A stretch of DNA of 64,000 nucleotides, from the NCBI RefSeq assembly GCF_000420085.1, contig NZ_ATUG01000003.1, positions 434,001 to 498,000 on the forward strand. The letters run 5' to 3'. Positions 37,113 to 45,713 of this stretch are shown in pieces. The notes beneath the pieces were generated by a model. It saw nothing but the letters and a program-made list of their open reading frames with translations. It made no database searches and was not told the DNA's origin. This DNA is from Desulfospira joergensenii DSM 10085 (lineage in GTDB: Bacteria > Desulfobacterota > Desulfobacteria > Desulfobacterales > Desulfobacteraceae). Every line of letters starts with the position of its first letter. Positions within the stretch are counted from its first letter, which is position 1. Position numbers and translations under genes: made by a program.

Positions 37113-39559
37113 GGGCCGTCCTTTATATGGGTTGAGATCTCATATTGGCGGCCGTTTGAGGTAATGGTGACTGCTCCGTTGAGATCTGTCCGATAAACAT
37201 TGTATCCCCTTTCCCTGTACTTTTCCAAAACCTCACCATGGGGAAAACCATACCGGTTCTTAAATCCACAGGATACTATTACACTTTCCGGCTTCACTTG
37301 ATCAAGGAAAAAATCATGACTGGAACTTGAGCTGCCATGGTGGGGGGCAAGGAGTATGGATGATTTGAGGGCCGGACCGGCCGACTCTGCCAGGCGGATT
37401 TCCCTCCCGTGCATCACGTCTCCGGGAAAGAGCATGGATAAATTTTGAAAATGAACCTGAAAGACCAGGGAGTTATTGTTGAAATTATCTCCCGGAACCA
37501 GACTGGAACAGTGGAAAAAGTTTATCTTTACCTGATCAAGAAAAAAATGATTTTGGACACAATCCGGCAGAATTAACGGGATTTTTTTTTTTCGGCATGT
37601 GGCCATCATTTTCTCATAGACCCTGGATTTGCGGGAATCCTTATTCTTCAATAGCTTTCTGACCTTGAAATTATTCAGAATAAATACCAGGCCGTTCATA
37701 TGATCGGACTGGGGATGGGTCAGGACAACCATGTCCAGGGTCAATATCTTCTTATGCCACAAAAAGGGTCCAACTATATACCGGCCCGGATCAAAGGAGG
37801 ACAGGCCGGAAAACCCGCTCCCGTCCACCAGGATGGTATGCCCTTCCGGGGTTTGGATCAACCCGGCACTGCCCTGGCCCACGTCCAGGATTGTGATCAT
37901 GAGTTGTCCGGGATCTAATCTTTTCTTTATCTTCAGGCCTGTATTAATTCCGGCCGCCAAAGATAGAAAAATCAGGAAAAGCATGGGCCCCCTTTTTTTT
38001 CGACTCATTACCAGCCAGAAAAGAGTTCCCAGGAATAGATAGATAGACAAAAGTTCAGACCTGTCCGGGGTAACGGTCCTGGACCATGAAAAGGGCAGAG
38101 AAATTAAAAAATCGGTAACGCCCAGGCCTAAATCGATCAGTCTTCCACAGAGTTGGATGATCATGGCAGAGGCCCCGGCATGGATAAAAAACAAAAAAAG
38201 GGCGGCAAAGCCCAGGGGAAGGCATAGACCTCCCAGGATGGGCACCAGGACCAGATTGGCCGGAACCTGGACATGGGAGACCATGTTGAAATAATGAGCC
38301 ACAAGGGGAGCTGTTCCCAGTCCTGCCATCAGGGGAACCAGACCGGCAGACAAAAGTTTTATTTTCAATCCATTTTTTTCGAGCCAGCCCCTTTGCCTGA
38401 CCAGGTCAAACCCGACCAGGATAAACAGGACCCCGGCAAAGGAGAGTTGAAAAGAAATGGAAAAAAGGGCCGGGGGATCCAGAATGAGGATGAGAATGGC
38501 CGCCAGGGCCAGGGTATTGAGAAGCTGGGCTTCTTTTTCCATCATAAACGAAAGCATAAAAATCAATGTCATGATAAATGCCCTTTGGATGGATGGGGAA
38601 AATCCGGAAAAAAAAGCGTATAGAAATAAAAGGGCCAGGGTGAGAACCATGGCCGTTTTTTTTGCCCGCCCAGAGATCAGTAGAGATCTGGACAGGGACA
38701 GGAGATAAAACCAGATCCAGTAGAACACAAATCCAAGGATCGACATGTGAAGGCCTGAAATGGCCAGAAGATGGGATGTGCCGGCCCGGCTGAAATCATC
38801 CCGGACTTGTGTACGGATCATTTTTTTCTTTCCTGTGATCAGTGCACATAAAATATCTGCTCTGTCCGAAGGCCCCAGGACATCCCGGATAAATCGGAAA
38901 AACCGGTTCCTCAGGTTTTCCATCGCCTGGATACTGTTAAAGGGCCAGACCCTGCAGGGAACAACCCGGATCTGATCGGCATTGATATAAGAGGAACCGG
39001 TAATGCCCCTTCTCTTTAAATAGGTCTGGTAATCGAATCCGCCGGGATTGCTGAAATTGCGTACCGGTTTCAGCCTGGCTTTAAAAAACAGCCGGTCTCC
39101 GTACCCTGCCCCGAAGTTTTCATGATTGTAAATATTTAAAAAAATGGACCCCTTAACTTTTTGATACAATTCAGGACCCTGATTGCCGGACAGGCCCTGG
39201 ACTTCAAACTTGAGGCGGATTTTTTCCGGATAATGGTGTTGAAAGGAGAGTATTCTGCCTTTTATCCGGTAAACCGAGCCATCACAAAAACGACTGATAT
39301 GAAGGGGAGGCAAAGTGCTGTGCTCCATCCGGAACATGGAATAAAATCCATAGATACAGGCCAGACTGCCCAGCCAGACAAAGACGATCCGATTGGTTTT
39401 GAGTGCAGGACAGGTAAAGAGGAAATAAAGGGGCAGGAACAGGGCGATGAAAAGGGATCCAGGAAAAAATCCATGGACGTTTCCGGCCGTTATCCCGATG
39501 ATCAGGGGAACGACCACGGAAAACAAGGGGGGATGGATTGGAATCCGTCTGATTTTCAT
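37082..39559 (-). CDS. comEC: ComEC/Rec2-type DNA uptake channel protein
   Basis: 825 residues, full length. An N-terminal DUF4131/OB region (about 30-190) precedes the Competence membrane domain (about 215-490; the LLAISGLHMSILGFVFY motif is diagnostic). A C-terminal metallo-beta-lactamase-like domain (about 550-800) has TILDVGQGSAGLIQ, VLTHPQSDHMNGL and LLAPHHGSSSSSH. In competent bacteria it is the inner-membrane DNA channel. Other competence genes are not seen, apart from the PilB-like ATPase at 43.3 kb. Confidence 0.92.
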   Translation of the reverse strand: MKIRRIPIHPPLFSVVVPLIIGITAGNVHGFFPGSLFIALFLPLYFLFTCPALKTNRIVFVWLGSLACIYGFYSMFRMEHSTLPPLHISRFCDGSVYRIKGRILSFQHHYPEKIRLKFEVQGLSGNQGPELYQKVKGSIFLNIYNHENFGAGYGDRLFFKARLKPVRNFSNPGGFDYQTYLKRRGITGSSYINADQIRVVPCRVWPFNSIQAMENLRNRFFRFIRDVLGPSDRADILCALITGKKKMIRTQVRDDFSRAGTSHLLAISGLHMSILGFVFYWIWFYLLSLSRSLLISGRAKKTAMVLTLALLFLYAFFSGFSPSIQRAFIMTLIFMLSFMMEKEAQLLNTLALAAILILILDPPALFSISFQLSFAGVLFILVGFDLVRQRGWLEKNGLKIKLLSAGLVPLMAGLGTAPLVAHYFNMVSHVQVPANLVLVPILGGLCLPLGFAALFLFFIHAGASAMIIQLCGRLIDLGLGVTDFLISLPFSWSRTVTPDRSELLSIYLFLGTLFWLVMSRKKRGPMLFLIFLSLAAGINTGLKIKKRLDPGQLMITILDVGQGSAGLIQTPEGHTILVDGSGFSGLSSFDPGRYIVGPFLWHKKILTLDMVVLTHPQSDHMNGLVFILNNFKVRKLLKNKDSRKSRVYEKMMATCRKKKIPLILPDCVQNHFFLDQVKINFFHCSSLVPGDNFNNNSLVFQVHFQNLSMLFPGDVMHGREIRLAESAGPALKSSILLAPHHGSSSSSHDFFLDQVKPESVIVSCGFKNRYGFPHGEVLEKYRERGYNVYRTDLNGAVTITSNGRQYEISTHIKDGPCFSSTFHMF

Positions 39560-39688
39560 ACCCCGAATCCTTTTGCCGTTTTGATGGATTTTGGCTTTAA
39601 CAGCTATATTAAATCATAAAGGATTCCCGGCAGGTATGCAAATGAAGTGAGGCGCCCGGAGATGAGTTTCTCTTGTTCAGAAATTGGA

Positions 39689-40942
39689 CTATTCTATCCG
39701 CTGGATGTCCGCGCCAAGACAGGAGAATTTTTCTTCAATGGCTTCATATCCCCGGTCCATGTGATAGACCCTGGAGATCAGCGTGGTGCCCTTGGCAATC
39801 AGTCCGGCAATGACCAGGGAAGCCGATGCCCTCAGGTCCGAAGCCATGACCGGAGCTCCCTGGAGTTTTTCCACGCCCCTGACCATGGCGTAATTCCCAT
39901 TGGAGATTTTAATATCCGCACCCATGCGAAGCAGTTCATTGGCATGGATGAACCGGTTCTCAAATATGGACTCATGGATGATGGAGTTGCCCTCTGCAAT
40001 TGTGGCCATGGCCATGAACTGGGCCTGCATGTCTGTGGGAAATCCCGGATAGGGCAGGGTTTTGATGTCCACACTATTGATGCGGGGTCCGCCTTTTACC
40101 CGGACTCCCTTTTCCTGAAGGATCACCTCGGCACCCGTGTCTTTGAGTTTACTGATAATTCCGCCGATGTGCTCGGGATTGCAGTCCTTTATGGTCACAT
40201 CTCCGCCGGTGGCGGCTGCAGCGACCATGAACGTGCCGGTTTCAATCCGGTCGGGGATGACCCTGACCTCGGCGGGTTCAAGAGAGTCAACTCCTTCAAT
40301 TTCAATGATGGGCGTGCCGGCCCCGGATACTTTTCCGCCCATTTTGTTCAGGGCATCGGCCAGGCATATGATTTCAGGTTCCCGGGCAGCATTCCTCAGC
40401 ACGGACCGGCCCTTGGCCAGGGCCGCAGCCATCATGAGATTCTCAGTTCCCGTTACCGTTGGAATATCAAAATAAATTTCATTGCCAACAAGCCGGCGGG
40501 CCTTGGCTTCAATATATCCGTGATCAATTGTGATCTTCGCCCCGAGAGCTTCAAGCCCGGACAGGTGCATGTTCACGGGTCTGGCACCGATGGCGCATCC
40601 CCCGGGCATGGAGACCTTGGCATGGCCGAACCTGGCGGTCAGGGGACCGAGAACAAGGATGGAGGCCCTCATCTTCCTGACAAGATCATATTCAGCCTCG
40701 ATTTTGTGGATTCCCGACCCGTCAACGGTAAATACATTGTCCTCAAAACTGCATTTTGCCCCGAGATCCTCCAGCAGATTCCGGATACTGGTGATGTCCA
40801 TGAGCCGGGGCACGTTGGTGAACACGGTGGTTCCCTTGACCAGTATGCCCGATGCAATCAGGGGAAGAGCCGCGTTTTTGGCCCCGCTGATCCGGACCTC
40901 TCCCTGAAGCTTTCTGCTGCCGTTGATCTGAATCTTATCCAT
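39689..40942 (-). CDS. murA: UDP-N-acetylglucosamine 1-carboxyvinyltransferase
   Basis: 417 residues, normal. KNAALPLIASGIL at the N-terminus, catalytic Cys in MPGGCAIGARPVN (about 116), GTENLMMAAALAKG, and PGFPTDMQAQFMAM are all MurA features. First committed step of peptidoglycan synthesis (PEP plus UDP-GlcNAc). Cys rather than Asp at the active site predicts fosfomycin sensitivity. The 129 bases downstream to the comEC start hold nothing obvious. Confidence 0.95.
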   Translation of the reverse strand: MDKIQINGSRKLQGEVRISGAKNAALPLIASGILVKGTTVFTNVPRLMDITSIRNLLEDLGAKCSFEDNVFTVDGSGIHKIEAEYDLVRKMRASILVLGPLTARFGHAKVSMPGGCAIGARPVNMHLSGLEALGAKITIDHGYIEAKARRLVGNEIYFDIPTVTGTENLMMAAALAKGRSVLRNAAREPEIICLADALNKMGGKVSGAGTPIIEIEGVDSLEPAEVRVIPDRIETGTFMVAAAATGGDVTIKDCNPEHIGGIISKLKDTGAEVILQEKGVRVKGGPRINSVDIKTLPYPGFPTDMQAQFMAMATIAEGNSIIHESIFENRFIHANELLRMGADIKISNGNYAMVRGVEKLQGAPVMASDLRASASLVIAGLIAKGTTLISRVYHMDRGYEAIEEKFSCLGADIQRIE

Positions 40943-41035
40943 AAAAAAATTCTCTAGACCTATTTCAAAATATTTAGTAGAATATCACAGGCTGAAACAA
41001 CCTTATACCGGCTTTCAGCTTTTGGCTTCAGGTTG

Positions 41036-41068
41036 AAAAAAAAGGGCTTTGGATTATGCCAAAGCCCC
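41036..41068 (-). terminator. Terminator after tRNA-Leu
   Basis: Read on the minus strand: GGGCTTTGG, loop CATAAT, CCAAAGCCC, then eight Ts. It begins 11 bases after the tRNA CCA end and separates the tRNA from murA. Confidence 0.85.
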
Positions 41069-41078
41069 TGTATCTTTT

Positions 41079-41166
41079 TGGTACCTGGGACGAGAATTGA
41101 ACTCGTACAGGGCTCAGCCCCGAGGGATTTTAAGTCCCTTGCGTCTACCAGTTCCGCCACCCAGGC
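41079..41166 (-). tRNA. tRNA-Leu (UAA anticodon), CCA encoded
   Basis: Minus strand: acceptor GCCTGGG pairs with CCCAGGT; discriminator A73 and an encoded CCA follow. The D-loop (TGGTAGACGC) is typical of leucine tRNAs, the anticodon stem-loop GGGACTTAAAATCCC gives anticodon TAA, a long class II variable arm (CGGGGCTGAGCCCTG) and the T-loop GTTCAATTC follow. 88 bases including CCA. Confidence 0.95.
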
Positions 41167-41298
41167 ATAATCCTGGAATATTTATATTATTTTTGCCAAA
41201 TATTCAAGGTGATTTCTTGAATTTTTCCCCCTGCGGAATGAAACAGGATCCAGGCTTCCCCATTGTCATGGATTTAAAAATTTGTTAAAAAAGGCCCC

Positions 41299-41889
41299 AT
41301 GAAACCATATTTCCAGGACAAAATCGTATTGGCCTCCCAGTCCCCAAGGAGAAAAGAGCTTTTGGAGCAGATGGGACTGAAAATTGAGATCCTTCCGGCC
41401 GATATTGACGAAGCCAATGGAAAGGATCTGGAACCCATCGCCCTTGTGAAAGATCTTTCCCGGCTCAAGGCCCGGGCTGTTCTTTCCAAGTGCCGGGATG
41501 CCTGGGTCATCGGAGCCGACACAATCGTGGTGGTTGACAACCGGATCCTGGGGAAACCCGGGTCGGAACAGGAGGCCGTTCAAATGCTGGAAGTTTTAAC
41601 CGGCAGGGAGCATTCGGTGCTGACCGGATTTACCATCGGCCATAAAAAAAAGGATAAAGAGATCACCAGGGCCGTTGAAACCCGGGTGCAATTCAAGTCC
41701 ATGCCCGGCAATGAAATTCTCTGGTACGCCAAGAGCCCCGAACCCTATGACAAGGCAGGGGGATACGGGATCCAGGGAATGGGCGGGTTCATGGTGGAAT
41801 CCATCTGCGGTTCTTACTCCAATGTCGTCGGACTTCCTTTGTGTGAGGTCATGGAAACCTTGGTGAAATTGGGTGCCGTTCAATTCTAA
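41299..41889 (+). CDS. maf: Maf-like nucleoside triphosphate pyrophosphatase
   Basis: 196 residues. LASQSPRRKELLEQMG (N-terminal Maf motif), GADTIVVVDNRILGKPG and KAGGYGIQGMGGFMVESICGSYSNVVGLPL are complete. The family hydrolyses dTTP/UTP or modified nucleotides (house-cleaning) and is linked to septum formation in some bacteria. First of a likely unit maf-yggS-queH. Confidence 0.92.
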   Translation: MKPYFQDKIVLASQSPRRKELLEQMGLKIEILPADIDEANGKDLEPIALVKDLSRLKARAVLSKCRDAWVIGADTIVVVDNRILGKPGSEQEAVQMLEVLTGREHSVLTGFTIGHKKKDKEITRAVETRVQFKSMPGNEILWYAKSPEPYDKAGGYGIQGMGGFMVESICGSYSNVVGLPLCEVMETLVKLGAVQF

Positions 41890-41992
41890 AAAAAGATCGC
41901 AGACACCCCATTGGGTATTTAATTGCTGATCCCATGAATCCTTTGTGATAGACTGGTTTTTCCATAAGAATAAGGGACAAAGGAATATCGAA

Positions 41993-42685
41993 ATGACCCC
42001 TGTGAAAGAGAATCTTGAACTAGTGAAACAACAGCTCATAGAAGCGGCGGTTGCCTGCGGACGGGATCCGGAAACCCTCACCCTCATCGGCGTGAGTAAA
42101 CGCAAAAGTGCTGAGATTGTCACCCGGGCCATTGAGGCCGGTGCCGAGAACCTGGGGGAAAATTATATCCAGGAGGCGGTTGAAAAAATTGATCTTATCG
42201 GAAAGGACCGGGCCTGCTGGCATTTCATCGGTCATCTCCAGTCCAATAAGGCCAGATTCGCAGTCAAGTATTTTGACTATATCCATACCGTGGACAAACT
42301 CAAGCTTGCCAGGGAAATCAACAAACAGGCCAAAAAAATAGATAAAATTCAGAAGATTCTGCTCCAGGTCAATATTGCCGAGGAAACCACCAAATCCGGG
42401 GCCCAGGCCGAGGATATGCTATTCCTGGCCCGGGAGATCAGTCAATTTGAGAATGTGTCGGTCCGGGGTCTCATGTGCATGCCCCCCTATTTTGAGAATC
42501 CCGAAGATGCCAGGATCTATTTTAAACGCCTGGTTGGGATCAAAGAGCAGATATTGGAGGCCAACATTCCGAATATATCCATGGAAGATCTGTCCATGGG
42601 CATGAGCAATGACTTCAGGGTCGCTGTGGAAGAAGGCTCCACCATGGTCCGGGTGGGAACCGCCATTTTCGGGAGCCGGGAATGA
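41993..42685 (+). CDS. yggS: PLP homeostasis protein (YggS/PROSC family)
   Basis: 230 residues from the ATG at 41993, which gives the normal family length; an upstream in-frame ATG at 41945 adds 16 unconserved residues. Motifs: LIGVSKRKSAEIV (PLP Lys), GENYIQEAVEK, WHFIGHLQSNKAR, LLQVNIAEETTKSG, RGLMCMPPY and LSMGMSNDFRVAVEEGSTMVRVGTAIFG. Binds pyridoxal phosphate without catalysis and buffers its level. Confidence 0.93.
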   Translation: MTPVKENLELVKQQLIEAAVACGRDPETLTLIGVSKRKSAEIVTRAIEAGAENLGENYIQEAVEKIDLIGKDRACWHFIGHLQSNKARFAVKYFDYIHTVDKLKLAREINKQAKKIDKIQKILLQVNIAEETTKSGAQAEDMLFLAREISQFENVSVRGLMCMPPYFENPEDARIYFKRLVGIKEQILEANIPNISMEDLSMGMSNDFRVAVEEGSTMVRVGTAIFGSRE

Positions 42686-43218
42686 AGCTCCTCCTCCATA
42701 CCTGCTGCGCACCCTGCTCTATTTATCCCCTGGAGGTCATCAGGGGAAAGGGCATCGAGGTGATGGGCTTTTTCTTTCGACACAATATCCATCCCTATAC
42801 CGAATGCATCCGCCGGGAAGATACCCTGCGTCAGTACAGCCGGGACATCGGATTGAAAATGATCTGGCAGCAGGGCTATGAACTGGAACGCTTTATCCAG
42901 TCCGTGGTGTTCAGGGAGGACAACCGATGCCGGACCTGCTACCACGAGCGGCTCAAGGCTGCGGCCCTGGTGGCGAAAAAAGGAAAGTTCGACGCCTTTT
43001 CCTCCACCCTGCTCTATTCCAAATTCCAGAACCACGAACAGATCCGGGAAATCGGGGAAGCCCTGGGAAAACGGTACGGTCTGAAATTTTTCTACCAGGA
43101 TTTCAGGGACGGATGGAAAATTGGAATCGAAAAATCCAAACAGCTTGACATGTACCGCCAGCAATACTGCGGCTGCATTTACAGCGAAAAGGACAGATAC
43201 TTTAAACCCTCAAAATAG
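42682..43218 (+). CDS. queH: Epoxyqueuosine reductase QueH
   Basis: 178 residues. LLLHTCCAPCSIYP (Cys pair CC..C at the N-terminus), RCRTCYHERL and QQYCGCIYSEKDR give the four Cys pairs expected for QueH (DUF208), which reduces epoxyqueuosine to queuosine using an Fe-S cluster and a nearby metal. Start overlaps the yggS stop (ATGA). Confidence 0.9.
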   Translation: MKLLLHTCCAPCSIYPLEVIRGKGIEVMGFFFRHNIHPYTECIRREDTLRQYSRDIGLKMIWQQGYELERFIQSVVFREDNRCRTCYHERLKAAALVAKKGKFDAFSSTLLYSKFQNHEQIREIGEALGKRYGLKFFYQDFRDGWKIGIEKSKQLDMYRQQYCGCIYSEKDRYFKPSK

Positions 43219-43266
43219 TTTATTGGATTTTCTGTTGACCCCCATGTTTGAACTTTGGCTGAAACT

Positions 43267-45474
43267 TCAGTTCATGGGTTTCTTCTGGATCTGATTGATA
43301 ATGTTGATCATCCGTCTGTCGGTCTGGTGGAGGCGTGCGGCAAGCACGGAGAACAGGTGCTTGGCCACTTCCGGATACTTTTCAATGATCTCTTCCAGCT
43401 TGTCGCCGGGGAAGCGTTTGATTTTGGATCTTCCCTTGGAAACGATGGAGGCGGATCTGGGATCCCCGGTAATGGCGGACATCTCACCAAAATAATCCCC
43501 GGGCTGGGTGATTTCGGCGATTTTCTTTCCGCCCTTGACCACGTAGAGGGCACCCTGGACCAGTTTGAAAAAATCAATGTCTGTATTGCCTTCCCGGATA
43601 ATGACGTCCTTGTCCTCGTACTGTTCCACATCGGGATTAACCAGGTAGGCCGGCAGGGCCTCCTTGGTGATAACGGTTTTCCTGAGCACCTCTTCCAGAG
43701 AGGTTTCCGTGGTCCTGATCTTCTGGAGCCCGGCATCCCTCAGAGTGACCATTCCCTCCTGGACAGCCACCTTCCTGAGCTGGTCCTCGGCAACCTCGGC
43801 ACTGATGGCCTTGGCCACCTCCTCGGTCACTTCCATGAGTTCGTAAAGCCCTACCCTGCCTTTGTATCCGGTTCCGTTGCAATTTGAACATCCATTGGGC
43901 CCGTAAATTTCCAGATCATCGACCTCATCCTTGGAAAATCCGTCAAGTTCCAGATCCTCGGGATTGTGGCCGGTGACCTTTTGTTTGCATTCCGGGCACA
44001 GCCTCCGGGCCAGGCGCTGGGACAACACCATGGTGACCGAAGAGGCCAGCATATAAGGGGGAATTCCAATATCCACGAGACGCCCAATGGTGGACGGGCA
44101 GTCATTGGTATGCAGGGTGGCAAAGACAAGATGGCCTGTCATGGCCGCCTTGATGGCGATCTCGGCCGTGTCGATATCCCGGATCTCCCCCACCATGATA
44201 ATGTCCGGATCCTGGCGGAGAAAGGCTTTCAGGGCAGCAGCAAAGGTCATGCCCACATCTTCCCTTACCGGGACCTGGTTGATGCCCTTGAAGTTAAACT
44301 CCACAGGGTCCTCGGCCGTGAGAATCTTGATGTCGTCCTTGTTGAGCCGGTTGAGAATGGAGTAAAGGGTGGTGGTCTTGCCCGAGCCTGTGGGGCCGGT
44401 AACCAGCAGCAGTCCGTACGGCCTTGAAATACAGCGCTTCAGCATATCAAAGGTGGAAGATTCAAAACCCAGGCGGGTCAGGTCGATACTCAGGGCGCTC
44501 TGGTCGAGGATTCGCATGACAATGCTTTCCCCGAACAGGGTGGGAAGGGTGGATACCCGGAAATCAACGGATTTGCGCCGGCCCAGCCTCAGCTTGATCC
44601 GGCCGTCCTGGGGCACTCTTCTTTCGGCGATATCCAACTGGGCCAGGATCTTGAGCCGGGACACCACGGCATTTTTAATGGAAACGGGAAGATTCATGGC
44701 CTTGTACATGCCCCCGTCCAGCCGGTACCGGACCTGGAAAGACTTTTCAAAGGGCTCGATATGAATGTCGGACACCCCGTCATTGATGGCCTTGGTAAGG
44801 ATACCGTTGACCAGTTTGATGATGGGGGCATCCGAAGCCATGAACTCATCCTGATCATCCTGGAGATCGGTGATGCCGACTTCCACTTCCTCGGCCGCTT
44901 CGGAAACCAGGGAACCGAAATCATCCACTGAAGTGACCGGCTCATCGTCTTCACCCTCATCTTCAAAATGGAGAAAACTCTTGTACTCATCATCGCTGAT
45001 CTTGTAAAAATCACGGTAGGCCTGGATGATATCGTTTTCAGTGGCCACAAAGATCTGGAGGTTTTTCTGGGTGGATTTGGTCAGCATCTCCACCAGATCT
45101 GTGTCTGTAGGCTCTGCCATGGCCAGGGAAAGATCGTCCCCTTTCAGTTTCAGGGGGAAGACCATGTGATTCTTGGCCTGGTCAAAGGGAAGGAGTTCCA
45201 GGGCTTCGGCCTGGGGTTTGATCTCGGAAAACCGGACTACGTTGTAGTTGTAAAGCCGGCCCAGGACATTGATAATGGTGTCGGGATCGATATATCCCTT
45301 GTTGAGCAGGATGGAACTGAGTCTTTCCTGGGTTTTTTTGTGAACACTCAGGGCCTCGTCCAGCTGCATGCTGGTGATCTGGCCCTCTTTTGAAAGGATT
45401 TCGCCGATGCGGGTCTTGCCGGCCCCGGACTGGTCCTTGATGGTGGATTTAAGGCTTGAGGCTGATTTTGCCAT
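43267..45474 (-). CDS. PilB/GspE-type ATPase with C-terminal cyclic-nucleotide-binding domain
   Basis: 735 residues. An MshEN/T2SSE-N domain (about 20-170, GEILSKEGQITSMQLDEAL) is followed by the secretion ATPase (about 205-570) with Walker A GPTGSGKTTTL, Asp box, Walker B PDIIMVGEIRDIDTAEIA, and a tetracysteine zinc motif CPECKQ...CSNCNGTG. From about residue 615 the chain adds a cNMP-binding domain (IIREGNTDIDFFKLVQGALYVVKGG, then PGDYFGEMSAITGDPRSAS). The fusion suggests nucleotide- or redox-type control of pilus extension or secretion. No other pilus or Type II genes are nearby. Confidence 0.9.
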   Translation of the reverse strand: MAKSASSLKSTIKDQSGAGKTRIGEILSKEGQITSMQLDEALSVHKKTQERLSSILLNKGYIDPDTIINVLGRLYNYNVVRFSEIKPQAEALELLPFDQAKNHMVFPLKLKGDDLSLAMAEPTDTDLVEMLTKSTQKNLQIFVATENDIIQAYRDFYKISDDEYKSFLHFEDEGEDDEPVTSVDDFGSLVSEAAEEVEVGITDLQDDQDEFMASDAPIIKLVNGILTKAINDGVSDIHIEPFEKSFQVRYRLDGGMYKAMNLPVSIKNAVVSRLKILAQLDIAERRVPQDGRIKLRLGRRKSVDFRVSTLPTLFGESIVMRILDQSALSIDLTRLGFESSTFDMLKRCISRPYGLLLVTGPTGSGKTTTLYSILNRLNKDDIKILTAEDPVEFNFKGINQVPVREDVGMTFAAALKAFLRQDPDIIMVGEIRDIDTAEIAIKAAMTGHLVFATLHTNDCPSTIGRLVDIGIPPYMLASSVTMVLSQRLARRLCPECKQKVTGHNPEDLELDGFSKDEVDDLEIYGPNGCSNCNGTGYKGRVGLYELMEVTEEVAKAISAEVAEDQLRKVAVQEGMVTLRDAGLQKIRTTETSLEEVLRKTVITKEALPAYLVNPDVEQYEDKDVIIREGNTDIDFFKLVQGALYVVKGGKKIAEITQPGDYFGEMSAITGDPRSASIVSKGRSKIKRFPGDKLEEIIEKYPEVAKHLFSVLAARLHQTDRRMINIINQIQKKPMN

Positions 45475-45494
45475 TCAATCTTTCCTGACCCTTT

Positions 45495-45704
45495 TTACTT
45501 ATAGTTCTTAAACACTCTGATTCCCCCGGCCATAACCAGAAGGACGCCCAGGGTATAGAAACAGAATTTTACCAGGCCGAGCTTCTGGCTGAAGAATTCT
45601 ATCTCCCCTACCCTCGGCATGACCTGGGGGATGCGGTAAAACACCCCCAGACCCACCGCGATCAACAATATACCATAATAGAATGCCAATCTTTTTTTGT
45701 CCAT
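45495..45704 (-). CDS. Small two-helix membrane protein, unknown
   Basis: 69 residues. Two hydrophobic segments (about 7-24, AFYYGILLIAVGLGVFY, and 46-63, FCFYTLGVLLVMAGGIRV) flank a short polar linker. Lies between the ABC-F gene and the PilB-like gene on the same strand with 9-20 base gaps, so probably co-transcribed. No recognised family. Confidence 0.6.
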   Translation of the reverse strand: MDKKRLAFYYGILLIAVGLGVFYRIPQVMPRVGEIEFFSQKLGLVKFCFYTLGVLLVMAGGIRVFKNYK

Positions 45705-45713
45705 CTTAAACTC

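Noticed and set aside
39647..40957. 436-codon plus-strand ORF over murA
   Set aside because: Complement of murA, which is intact with its catalytic Cys; the ORF has no domain.
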